NCBI GenBank assembly: GCA_038258425.1
Contig: JBBSPV010000003.1
Span: 100,844-164,843 of the forward strand
From: DATLGB01 sp038258425
GTDB lineage: Bacteria; Actinomycetota; Thermoleophilia; Solirubrobacterales; Solirubrobacteraceae
DNA: 64,000 nucleotides
Reading direction: 5' to 3'
Below, in pieces: positions 1-7,169 of the stretch. The notes below the pieces were generated by a model. It searched no databases and was not told where the DNA came from. It saw only the letters and a list, made by a program, of their open reading frames with translations. A program made the translations under genes and the position numbers. Position 1 is the stretch's first letter. The number at the start of each line of letters is the position of its first letter.

Positions 1-670
1 CCCGAGGGCTCATGCGCGGGTCGGCCAGGCGAGGGCGCAGGCAGGCCACGATGCGCCGGGCGCGCCAGGCGATCTCGGATGGGTCGCGGTCCAGTGTCTG
101 CGCGATGGCCTCGAACGGCTCGTCGTCCAGGAGCATGGCCAGAATGGGCAGATCCGCGTCGTCGAGCTTGGCGACGGCGGAGCGGTGGACGTCGATCGGA
201 ACGGCACCGATCGCGGTCGCGCCGCGCGCCACCGCCCGGATCGCGGCGAGGAGCGTGGAGGCGGGCTCGGCCTTGTCCACCACCGCGTCGGCGCCCGCCA
301 CCCGAGCCGCCAGCGTCAACGCCGAACTCGCGTAGGCCGAGTAGACGATCACCGCGGGGGGTCGCAGGTCGCGCTTGAGGTACTGGCAGTACGACAGGCT
401 GTCGCCCCGCGCCACGTCGTAGTCGACGACGACCACGTCGGGACGCCTCCCCGCGAGCTGCCGTGTCAGCTCGCGGGCCCCGAGGGCGGCGGCGACCACC
501 GTCACGTCCGGCGCGGGACCGATCAGCCGTTGCACGCCGGCGAGCACGGCCGGATGGTCGTCGAGGAGCGCGACGCGGATCGTCGGCTCACCCGCCGGCC
601 GGTCGATCGAGCCGCGCTGCCCCCGCGGCCCCAGCTCACCGCGCTCCGGCGTCGAGCGGGCGGACGTCAT
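1..670 (-). CDS. Response regulator (REC plus LuxR-like C-terminus), partial
   Basis: Translating the minus strand from the ATG at 670 gives an open frame that runs off the left edge, so the C-terminus and stop are missing (223 codons visible). After a 30-residue N-terminal extension a receiver domain is clear: acidic pair D37-D38 in LLDDHPAVLAG, phosphoacceptor D83 in VVVVDYD, the Ser/Thr switch in VIVYSAY and the conserved Lys in VVDKAEP. The visible C-terminus (LPILAMLLDDEPFEAIAQTL and on) resembles the GerE/LuxR helix-turn-helix, but is divergent. The start ATG overlaps the TGA of the upstream Gre-like gene (ATGA), so the two are probably translationally coupled. No sensor kinase is visible beside it; target genes are unknown. 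Confidence 0.8.
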   Translation of the reverse strand, partial: MTSARSTPERGELGPRGQRGSIDRPAGEPTIRVALLDDHPAVLAGVQRLIGPAPDVTVVAAALGARELTRQLAGRRPDVVVVDYDVARGDSLSYCQYLKRDLRPPAVIVYSAYASSALTLAARVAGADAVVDKAEPASTLLAAIRAVARGATAIGAVPIDVHRSAVAKLDDADLPILAMLLDDEPFEAIAQTLDRDPSEIAWRARRIVACLRPRLADPRMSPR

Positions 671-1242
671 GCCGGCGTCGTACCGGGATCGACGGTCCTG
701 GTGCGGACGCCGAGGACGCGCAGCGTGCGCGCACGCCCGTGGGGAAGCTCGACCCGCACGACGTCCTCCGGCCGCACCCCGATCAGCGCCTCCCCCACGG
801 GCGAGCCGAGCGAGACCTGACCGTCGCCGGCTCCGGCGCCGCGCCGGCCCACCAACTCGTACTCGGCCGTGCGTCCCGTGGGCACGTCCCTGACCCGGAC
901 GACCGAGCCGAGGCCGGCCCCGTCGTCCGCGGTCGGGGCGGCGTCGACCACCGAGGCGCAGCGGAGCAGCTGCTCGAGCTGGGTGATGCGCGCCCCGTCG
1001 ACCGCCGCGTCCTCCAGCACCGCCAGGCGGTCGTCGTCGTCGCCCGCGCTCCCGGACGCCCGCGCGTCCGACAGGCGCTCGGCCAGTTCGGCCTGATGTG
1101 CGGCGCGCAGCGCCTCGAGCTCGCGGACCAGCTCGTCGATCTCCGGCGCGCTGAGCAGCACGCGGGTGGCCATCGCCCCTGGGTCGCCGTACGTCATGAG
1201 CAGCAGGATGTCCGCCGGAGCGCGCGAGGGCCATGCGGTCAT
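667..1242 (-). CDS. GreA/GreB-family transcription factor-like protein
   Basis: A 191-residue protein with an N-terminal helical hairpin (roughly residues 32-100, Leu/Glu/Ala-rich, starting LLSAPEIDELVRELEALR) and a C-terminal FKBP-like Gre domain (SVVRVRDVPTGRTAEYELVG ... SPVGEALIGVRPEDVVRVELP). The layout is that of GreA/GreB or Rnk, which act in the RNA polymerase secondary channel to relieve backtracking. The acidic DDDD stretch near residue 66 is a plausible tip but is not the canonical DE pair, so cleavage activity is uncertain. ATG 1242 is preceded by GAGGGG at 10 nt; later ATGs at 1197 and 1173 (AGGGG upstream) are alternatives. Its stop overlaps the start of the response regulator. 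Confidence 0.78.
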   Translation of the reverse strand: MTAWPSRAPADILLLMTYGDPGAMATRVLLSAPEIDELVRELEALRAAHQAELAERLSDARASGSAGDDDDRLAVLEDAAVDGARITQLEQLLRCASVVDAAPTADDGAGLGSVVRVRDVPTGRTAEYELVGRRGAGAGDGQVSLGSPVGEALIGVRPEDVVRVELPHGRARTLRVLGVRTRTVDPGTTPA

Positions 1243-1369
1243 GACTGCAGATCCCCTCGTTTCCGACCCCGGTGGGGAGCGCCGGCGCGTTAGGGCGCTC
1301 GCGTGGTGCGGCGGTCCGTCCCACGACGCGGGTGCGGTGCCGGCGACCCGCCTCTACAGGCTGGACCGC

Positions 1370-1834
1370 ATGGCGCCCGCCGCCGGCGCGCAGCACGCTG
1401 TGACGATGCCCACCTCGGCCACGTCATCGCCGTCCGTCGACCATCCGGACAATGAGCTCTACGACCGCGGATGCGACCTCGTCGAGGCGGCGATGGGAAT
1501 CCGCCGCATCGCCGCCGACCCGGAGGCGGCACGAGCGGTGCCGGCGATCCTGGGGTGCCTCGAGGCCGCGCTGCACGAGCTCGGCTGCGCCGCGCCCCGA
1601 CTGCATCAGACGAGCGCCTGCGCGCTCCCGGTCCAGGGCCCGGCGGGCGCGGGCCCGAGGCTGGAGCCGATGGTGGCGCGCATGAGCCAGGGCTTCGGCA
1701 ACCTCCAGCAGGCGCTGGCCGACGCAGAGGGCGCAGCGGCCGCGGCGCGCGCGCTCGCCGCCCGGCCGCTCAGCGCCGAACCGCGCCGGCGACTCGATCG
1801 CGCGCGGCGTCGGTCCCGTCCGAGCGATCCCTGA
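1370..1834 (+). CDS. Hypothetical helical protein
   Basis: A 154-residue protein of no recognised family. The part after residue 25 is Ala/Leu/Glu-rich and probably alpha-helical (DRGCDLVEAAMGIRRIAADP, then MVARMSQGFGNLQQALADAE), with a basic tail. It has several Cys residues but no CxxC pair. ATG 1370 has a weak CAGG upstream; ATG 1406 gives a 142-residue form. It is a single gene divergent from the Gre-like gene. The third-position GC bias fits a real gene. Confidence 0.5.
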   Translation: MAPAAGAQHAVTMPTSATSSPSVDHPDNELYDRGCDLVEAAMGIRRIAADPEAARAVPAILGCLEAALHELGCAAPRLHQTSACALPVQGPAGAGPRLEPMVARMSQGFGNLQQALADAEGAAAAARALAARPLSAEPRRRLDRARRRSRPSDP

Positions 1835-1890
1835 GGTCACGGATGATCTCCGGCACCTCGAGGCGTCGAGCCCCGGCCATGGTGACGTCC

Positions 1891-2400
1891 TCAGGCCCGG
1901 GCGAGCCGAGCGGCGTCGGTCTCGACCGCCGCGAGGGAGGACGGGACATCGTCGCGGTCGGTGCTCGCCGAGCGGCGCACCACGAGCACGGGAACGGGGC
2001 TCGCGTGCAGCACGCGACGGCTGACGCTGCCGAGCATCAGCGAGTGGAGATCACCGTGGCCGCGCGAGCCCATGAGGACGAGGTCATGGTCCTGGCCGGC
2101 CACCTCGATGATCGCCGGGGCCGGAGCGCCGCGCTTGAAGACCGTCGTGACCGGAACCTCTGCGGGTATCGCCTCCACGGCGGCCGCGAGCGTGGCCTGA
2201 CAGGCGCGATCGACCCGCGCCTCGAGGTCGCCGGCGTCGACGGGCGCCCAGGAGGCGCCGAGACTCCAGGCCAACGGTTCGGGTGCGACCGTGACGACGG
2301 TCAGCCGCCCGTGGGTGGCCTGCGCCAGGTCGATGGCCTCGTCGAGGGCGCCCTGCGCGCTCGAAGAGCCGTCCACGGCGACGAGTAGTCGACGGAACAT
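1891..2400 (-). CDS. Universal stress protein (UspA family)
   Basis: A 169-residue cytoplasmic single-domain Usp. It begins MFRRLLVAVDGSSSAQGALD, the usual first strand and ADP-binding Asp, and carries the ATP-binding signature late in the domain (MGSRGHGDLHSLMLGSVS, G-x2-G-x9-G-S) followed by PVPVLVVR. ATG 2400 is preceded by GGAAGGGGA about 10 nt upstream; the open frame extends further upstream but without family similarity. Proteins of this type bind ATP and accumulate in stress or stasis. It stands alone between a hypothetical gene and the suf operon. Confidence 0.9.
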   Translation of the reverse strand: MFRRLLVAVDGSSSAQGALDEAIDLAQATHGRLTVVTVAPEPLAWSLGASWAPVDAGDLEARVDRACQATLAAAVEAIPAEVPVTTVFKRGAPAPAIIEVAGQDHDLVLMGSRGHGDLHSLMLGSVSRRVLHASPVPVLVVRRSASTDRDDVPSSLAAVETDAARLARA

Positions 2401-2563
2401 CCTGACCGATCCCCTTCCGTTGGTGGTGAGCCGGCTGGACGCCGGTTCTACCAGTGGAACTGGGTAAAGTCTCACCCTGCGGGAGCCCCGGAGCCATGAG
2501 GCCCCGGCTCCATCTGACGCCGGGCGCCACCCCACGCGCTGCGCAGCGGCTGCCTCGCGGGCG

Positions 2564-3001
2564 CTACAGCCCGGCGGCGGGCGCGGACTCGCCGCGCTGG
2601 GCGGCGGAGGCCTGCGTCTCGGTCTCCCAGCTCGCGGCCGAGCCGAGGCCGGCGCTCTTGAGCACCTTGAGGCTCAGCAGCGCGCACTTCATCCGCGTGG
2701 CGGAGATGTCGATGCCGAGCAGCTCGAGCACGAACGCCTTGTCGAGCCGGACGAGCTCCTCCACCGGCATGCCGACGACCTCGTCGGAGGTCATGGAGGC
2801 CGAGGCCTGCGAGATCGCGCAGCCGTGGCCGGAGAAGGCGACCTGGGCGACCTTGCCGTCGCGGACCTTGAGCTGGACCTTCAGCTCGTCCCCGCAGAGC
2901 GGGTTGGTGTCCTCGAACTCGAGGTCGGCGTCCTCGATCTCGCCCCAGTTGTGCGGGCGCTTGTAGTGCTCGAGGATCTGCTGGCGGTAGAGGTCGTCCA
3001 T
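2564..3001 (-). CDS. sufU: SufU-type Fe-S assembly / sulfur-transfer protein
   Basis: A 145-residue NifU/IscU-fold protein. The three ligand cysteines are C36 (in NPLCGDEL, with D38), C61 (GHGCAIS) and C106 (MKCALL). The longer spacing between the second and third Cys is the SufU type, which takes persulfide sulfur from SufS using a Zn site rather than acting as a scaffold. It is the last gene of a sufR-C-S-U run, 12 bp after sufS, so it probably works with the SufS encoded next to it. The C-terminal 25 residues are Ala/Glu/Ser-rich and probably disordered. Confidence 0.93.
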   Translation of the reverse strand: MDDLYRQQILEHYKRPHNWGEIEDADLEFEDTNPLCGDELKVQLKVRDGKVAQVAFSGHGCAISQASASMTSDEVVGMPVEELVRLDKAFVLELLGIDISATRMKCALLSLKVLKSAGLGSAASWETETQASAAQRGESAPAAGL

Positions 3002-3013
3002 CCGGTCCCCAGG

Positions 3014-4246
3014 CTAGGCCGCGTCCGCGTCCAGCTCGAAGACCTCGCGCACCCGGTGCAGCCCGTCGACGAGCCGCTCGACCTCGTCCGGCGCGGAGTG
3101 GATCGCGAAGCTCGCGCGCGAGGAGGCCGGCGCGCCGAGGCGGCGCATGAGCGGCTGCGCGCAGTGGTGGCCCGCGCGGACGCAGACGCCGCGGCTGCCG
3201 AGGATCTCGGCCACGTCGTGGGGGTGCACGCCGTCGAGCACGAAGGAGGCCAGCGCCACGCGCTCGGCCACGTCGACCGGTCCGTGCACGGTGAGCCCCG
3301 GGACGGTGGCGAGCCGCTCGAGCGCAAGGGAGCCGATCGCCCGGTCGTGCTCGACCAGCACGTCCGCCCCGAGCCCGGTGACGAAGTCGCACGCCGCCGC
3401 GAGCCCGATCGCCTCGGCGATCGACCCCGTGCCGGCCTCGAACTTCGCCGGGCCCTCGGCGTAAGTGGACTCCTGCTCGCCGACCTTGTTGATCATGTGG
3501 CCGCCACCGAGGAACGGCGGCATGGCGCGCAGCAGCTCCAGCTTGCCGTGCAGGACGCCGATGCCCGTGGGGCCGTAGAGCTTGTGGCCGGTCCAGGCAT
3601 AGAAGTCGGCGTCCAGGGCGGCGACGTCGACGGGCAGGTGCGGCAGGGCCTGGGAGCCGTCCACGAGGACGACGGCGCCGGCCGCGTGGGCGCGCCGGGT
3701 GATCTCGGCGATCGGGTTGATCGTCGCGAGCACGTTGGAGGCGTGCACGACGCCGACGAGCTTCGGCCCGCGGGCCAGCAGCGCGTCGAGGTGGTCGAGG
3801 TCGAGGTGGCCGTCGTCGGTGACCCGCACGTAGGCGAGCTCGGCACCCGCGCGCTGGCAGGCGAGCTGCCAGGGCACGATGTTCGAGTGGTGCTCCATCT
3901 CCGTGAGCACGACCAGATCGCCCGCCGAGAGGTTCGTCCCGCCCCACGCGTAGGCGACGAGGTTGATCGCCTCCGTGGCGTTGCGCGTGAAGATCGTCTC
4001 CGCGGCAGACGAGCCGGCGAACTCGCCGACCGTCACCCGCGCCGCCTCGTAGGCGTCCGTGGCGCGGGTCGCGAGGTCGTAGACGCCGCGGTGGATGGAG
4101 GCCCGGTACTCGCGGTAGTAGCCGTCCATCGCCTCGATGACCGGCAGGGCGGTCTGCGCGGTCGCGGCGGAGTCGAGGTAGGCGAGCGCGCCGTCGGCGA
4201 TCACGGGGAACTGCGCGCGCAGGTCGGTGACGTCGAGCACGGACAT
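3014..4246 (-). CDS. sufS: SufS-type cysteine desulfurase
   Basis: A 410-residue class V aminotransferase-fold enzyme that removes sulfur from L-cysteine as a protein-bound persulfide. PLP Lys K222 lies in WTGHKLYGPTG; the catalytic Cys is C362 in RAGHHCAQPLM, a short loop as expected of group II (SufS) desulfurases. Other signatures are LDSAATAQ near residue 25, EHHSNIVPW near 118 and VDGSQALPH near 195. ATG 4246 lies 2 bp before the sufC stop, so sufC and sufS are tightly coupled. A much longer open frame extends into sufC in another phase and is an artefact of high GC. Confidence 0.95.
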   Translation of the reverse strand: MSVLDVTDLRAQFPVIADGALAYLDSAATAQTALPVIEAMDGYYREYRASIHRGVYDLATRATDAYEAARVTVGEFAGSSAAETIFTRNATEAINLVAYAWGGTNLSAGDLVVLTEMEHHSNIVPWQLACQRAGAELAYVRVTDDGHLDLDHLDALLARGPKLVGVVHASNVLATINPIAEITRRAHAAGAVVLVDGSQALPHLPVDVAALDADFYAWTGHKLYGPTGIGVLHGKLELLRAMPPFLGGGHMINKVGEQESTYAEGPAKFEAGTGSIAEAIGLAAACDFVTGLGADVLVEHDRAIGSLALERLATVPGLTVHGPVDVAERVALASFVLDGVHPHDVAEILGSRGVCVRAGHHCAQPLMRRLGAPASSRASFAIHSAPDEVERLVDGLHRVREVFELDADAA

Positions 4247-4248
4247 GG

Positions 4249-5016
4249 CTAGGCCGCCGCCTCGACCTCCTCGCGGATGGCCCGGTAGCCCTCCGCGTCG
4301 ATCTCGGCGACGATCTCCGGGCCGCCCTCCTTGACGATGCGCCCCTCGAACATCACGTGGACGTGCGTCGGCTCGACGTACTCGAGGATCCGCTGGTAGT
4401 GGGTGATGATGAGCACGCCGAGGCCGGTGCGCTCGCGCACGGCGTTGACGCCGGCCGAGACGATCTTCAGCGCGTCGACGTCGAGGCCGGAGTCCGTCTC
4501 GTCGAGCACGGCGAGCTTGGGCTCCTGCAGCGCGAGCTGGAGGATCTCCATGCGCTTCTTCTCGCCGCCGGAGAAGCCGTCGTTGATGTAGCGGTTGGAG
4601 AACTCGCGCGGCACGTTGGTGAGCTCCATCGCCGCCTCGACCGTCTTGCGGAAGTCCTTCAGCGAGATGGCGGCCTCGCCCCGCGCCTCGCGGTGGGCGT
4701 TGATCACCGTGCGCAGGTACTTCGCCACGGTCACGCCGGGAACCGCGACGGGGTACTGGAAGGCCATGAACAGCCCGGCGCGCGAGCGCTCGTCCGTCGC
4801 GGCCTCGGTGATGTCGACGCCGTCGAAGGCGACGGAGCCCTCCGTGACCTCGAGGCCCGGGGCGCCCATCACGGCGTTGGCGAGCGTCGACTTGCCGGAG
4901 CCGTTGGGGCCCATCAGCGCGTGGATCTCGCCGGCGCCGACCGAGAGGTCGACGCCCTTGAGGATCTGCTTGTCGGCAGCGGAGACGTGGAGGTTGGTGA
5001 TCTGCAGGTCGGCCAT
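4249..5016 (-). CDS. sufC: Fe-S cluster assembly ATPase SufC
   Basis: A 255-residue ABC-type ATPase. Walker A is GPNGSGKST (36-44), followed by a Q-loop (AFQYP), the SGGEKKR signature, Walker B LAVLDETDSGLD and the H-loop ITHYQRIL. The SGGEKKRMEILQ and DETDSGLDVDAL signatures are specific to SufC rather than a transporter ATPase. SufC normally powers the SufBCD scaffold, but no sufB or sufD gene is adjacent or elsewhere in the window. It starts 9 bp after the Rrf2 regulator gene ends. Confidence 0.95.
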   Translation of the reverse strand: MADLQITNLHVSAADKQILKGVDLSVGAGEIHALMGPNGSGKSTLANAVMGAPGLEVTEGSVAFDGVDITEAATDERSRAGLFMAFQYPVAVPGVTVAKYLRTVINAHREARGEAAISLKDFRKTVEAAMELTNVPREFSNRYINDGFSGGEKKRMEILQLALQEPKLAVLDETDSGLDVDALKIVSAGVNAVRERTGLGVLIITHYQRILEYVEPTHVHVMFEGRIVKEGGPEIVAEIDAEGYRAIREEVEAAA

Positions 5017-5025
5017 GGGGGGATC

Positions 5026-5508
5026 TCAGCTCGGTCGGGGGTCGAGGGGGGACAGCTCGGCGAGGTCGGGCTCGCGGGTCGCGAAGGCGACGAGCTCGGC
5101 GAGGGTGGTGCGCTGCAGGGAGGCGATGACGCCGAGCTGCACGCGGGTCCAGAGGAGCTTGGTGGCGCAGTGCTGCGCGTCGGCGTCGTGGTGGGAGCAC
5201 TGGACGCGGTGCTCGGACCCGGGGTCGTCCACGAAGCAGTCCATGGGCGCGATGGCGCCCTCGAGGGCGAGGACGACGCGGTCCATGCTGACCTCCTCCG
5301 CCGGGCGGGCCAGCACGTAGCCGCCGTGGGCGCCGCGCGTGGAGGTCACGAGACCGGCCTTCTTGAGTAGCGCGGCGATGCGCTCGAGGTAGGCGAGCGG
5401 AAGCTGCTCGGCCTCCGCGACGGACTTCAGGGAGACCGGATGGGAGCCGCCATGGCTTCCCAGCCGGATCAGCAGCCGGACGCCGTACTCAGCTTTCGTC
5501 GTGAACAT
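5026..5508 (-). CDS. sufR: Rrf2-family Fe-S-sensing repressor (SufR/IscR-like)
   Basis: A 160-residue protein with an N-terminal winged helix (MFTTKAEYGVRLLIRLGSHG, then LAYLERIAALLKKAGLV and RGAHGGYVLARP) and three cysteines, C91, C104 and C114, followed by KLLW. This is the Rrf2 arrangement that binds a [2Fe-2S] or [4Fe-4S] cluster and represses suf/isc genes when loaded. It is the first gene of the suf run. ATG 5508 lies only about a dozen bases after a TAGGAT -10-like element on the same strand, suggesting a leaderless or near-leaderless mRNA, and a dyad overlaps that element, so autoregulation is likely. Confidence 0.9.
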   Translation of the reverse strand: MFTTKAEYGVRLLIRLGSHGGSHPVSLKSVAEAEQLPLAYLERIAALLKKAGLVTSTRGAHGGYVLARPAEEVSMDRVVLALEGAIAPMDCFVDDPGSEHRVQCSHHDADAQHCATKLLWTRVQLGVIASLQRTTLAELVAFATREPDLAELSPLDPRPS

Positions 5509-5518
5509 CACGAGCTCA

Positions 5519-5542
5519 AATCCTACCACTGCGGTCAGGATT
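5519..5542 (-). promoter_or_regulatory. Dyad and -10 element upstream of sufR
   Basis: AATCCT-N12-AGGATT forms a 6-bp inverted repeat. On the minus strand its proximal arm contains TAGGAT, a good -10 hexamer ending 12 bp before the sufR ATG. This is the expected place for an Rrf2 autoregulatory operator. The sequence is seen; operator function is inferred. Confidence 0.5.
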
Positions 5543-5563
5543 GCCCGCGCGGCTCCGCCGGGG

Positions 5564-5606
5564 GTGACCGCACTTGCGGTCGCACGCGGTCCGCAAGTGC
5601 GGTCAC
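5564..5606. repeat. 43-nt palindromic repeat, family C, copy 1
   Basis: A perfect 16-bp inverted repeat: GTGACCGCACTTGCGG at 5564-5579 and its complement at 5591-5606, with an 11-nt loop. It lies in the divergent gap between sufR and the SRAP gene. Copies with the same 43-nt length and a conserved right arm occur at 47939-47981 and 40515-40557. There is no T-run, so it is not a classical terminator. It could affect transcription of either flanking gene. Confidence 0.75.
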
Positions 5607-5625
5607 GGGTCGTACGCTGGCGGCC

Positions 5626-6312
5626 ATGTGCGGGCGCTACACGCTCACGACGGGCGACCACCGGGCGCTGGCGGACCGCTTCGGGGCGGCCATGCCGGGG
5701 TCGGGCGGCCTGGAGCGCTTCAACGTCGCGCCGACGGAGGACGCCGTCGCCGTCGTGCGGGGCAAGGACGGCGGCCGCGAGGCGCACCTCGTGCGCTGGA
5801 GCTTCGTCCCCGGCTACGCCAAGGACCTCAAGGGGCCGCCGATGTTCAACGCGCGGGCGGAGACCGTCGCCACGAAGGCGCCGTTCAAGGCCCGCCTCGA
5901 GAGCCCCCGCGGGCGCTGCCTGATCGTCGCGGACGGCTTCTACGAGTGGCTGCGCCCGGAGGACAAGAAGGCGCCGCGCGTGCCCTTCCGCTTCACCGTC
6001 GACGGCGGTGAGCCGTTCGCCTTCGCGGGCCTCTGGGGCTGGTCGCGGCCGCAGGGCGGCTGGCTCGCCTCGGCGACGATCGTCACGACGACCCCGAACC
6101 CGCTCGTGGCGCGGCTGCACGACCGCATGCCGGTCATCCTGCCGGGCCCGGAGGCCGAGGCCGCCTGGCTCTCCGACGACCTCTCCCCGGCGGACGCCCG
6201 GGAGCTGCTCGTCCCGCTCGAGGCGCAGCGCATGCGGTCCGTGCCGGCGAACCCGCGCGTGAACCGGAGCGGGCTCGACGACGAGGGGCCGGACCTGCTG
6301 CAGGCGGCATGA
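5626..6312 (+). CDS. SRAP-domain abasic-site DNA-protein crosslinking protein (HMCES/YedK family)
   Basis: A 228-residue SRAP protein. The nucleophile C2 directly follows the initiator Met (MCGRYTL), which fixes the start at 5626. The other catalytic residues fit the family: N75 in MFNARAET, E107 in DGFYEWLR and H165 in LHDRMPVIL. These proteins react with abasic sites in single-stranded DNA and form a thiazolidine crosslink that shields the lesion. The stop overlaps the start of the exonuclease III gene, an abasic-site nuclease family, so two abasic-site enzymes are co-transcribed. Confidence 0.95.
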   Translation: MCGRYTLTTGDHRALADRFGAAMPGSGGLERFNVAPTEDAVAVVRGKDGGREAHLVRWSFVPGYAKDLKGPPMFNARAETVATKAPFKARLESPRGRCLIVADGFYEWLRPEDKKAPRVPFRFTVDGGEPFAFAGLWGWSRPQGGWLASATIVTTTPNPLVARLHDRMPVILPGPEAEAAWLSDDLSPADARELLVPLEAQRMRSVPANPRVNRSGLDDEGPDLLQAA

Positions 6313-7073
6313 AGCTCGTCACCTGGAACGTGAACTCGCTGAAGGCCCGCCTGCCGCGCGTGCTCGAGCTGCTCGAGGCCCACGCCCCCGACGTCGTGCT
6401 GCTGCAGGAGACCAAGACGGAGGCCGGCGCGTTCCCGGGCGCCGAGCTCGCGGCCGCCGGCTACCGGGCGGCGCATCACTCCGCCGGGCGCTGGGCCGGG
6501 GTGGCCGTCCTCGCCCGCGAGACGCCGGCCGAGCTGCGCGCGGGGCTGCCCCGCGAACCGGCGGCCGACGAGGCGCGCTGGCTCGAGGCCACCGTCGCCG
6601 GGGTGCGCTTCGCGGCCGTCTACGTCCCCAACGGCCGCGCCGTGGACTCGGAGTTCTACGTCGCCAAGCTCGCCTTCCTCGACGCTGCGGCCGAGCGCAT
6701 CCGCACGCTCGCGGCCGAGGGCCCGCTCGTCGTGGCGGGCGACTTCAACGTCTGCCCCACCGACCTCGACGTCTACGACCCCGCGGCCTTCGAGGGCGCC
6801 ACGCACGTGACCGAGCCCGAGCGCCGGCGCTTTCGCGCGCTGGTGGAGGCCGGCACCGTGGACGCGTTCCGCCACCTGCATCCGGACGAGCCCGGCTTCA
6901 CCTGGTGGGACTACCGCGCCGGCCACTTCCACAAGAAGCTCGGCCTGCGCATCGACGCGGTGCTGGTGACGCCCGAGCTCGCCGGCGGCCTTGAGTCCTG
7001 CGGGATCGACCGCGGCTTCCGCAAGGGGCCGAAACCGTCGGACCACGCGCCCCTGCTCGCGGAGTGGGCGTGA
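6309..7073 (+). CDS. xthA: Exodeoxyribonuclease III / AP endonuclease
   Basis: A 254-residue EEP-fold nuclease. Motifs: N7 in TWNVNSLKAR, E34 in LLQETKTE, GDFNVCPTDLDVYDP with the metal-binding Asp and Asn, LRIDAVLVTPEL, and the catalytic SDHAPL near the end. It cleaves the backbone 5' of abasic sites and degrades duplex 3' ends in base excision repair. Its ATG overlaps the SRAP stop (ATGA), so translation is coupled. Confidence 0.95.
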   Translation: MKLVTWNVNSLKARLPRVLELLEAHAPDVVLLQETKTEAGAFPGAELAAAGYRAAHHSAGRWAGVAVLARETPAELRAGLPREPAADEARWLEATVAGVRFAAVYVPNGRAVDSEFYVAKLAFLDAAAERIRTLAAEGPLVVAGDFNVCPTDLDVYDPAAFEGATHVTEPERRRFRALVEAGTVDAFRHLHPDEPGFTWWDYRAGHFHKKLGLRIDAVLVTPELAGGLESCGIDRGFRKGPKPSDHAPLLAEWA

Positions 7074-7169
7074 GGGTCGAGGCCGCCGCGCGAGCCCGCC
7101 CGGCTGGGCGGCGCGCCGGCTAGGACCGGCCGCCGCTCGCCGCTTGGCGCTGCGCCCGGCGGACCTGAC

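Noticed and set aside
3014..5200. SufS with a long N-terminal extension fused to SufC sequence
   Set aside because: The extension is sufC read in another phase; the true SufS start at 4246 has the family N-terminus.
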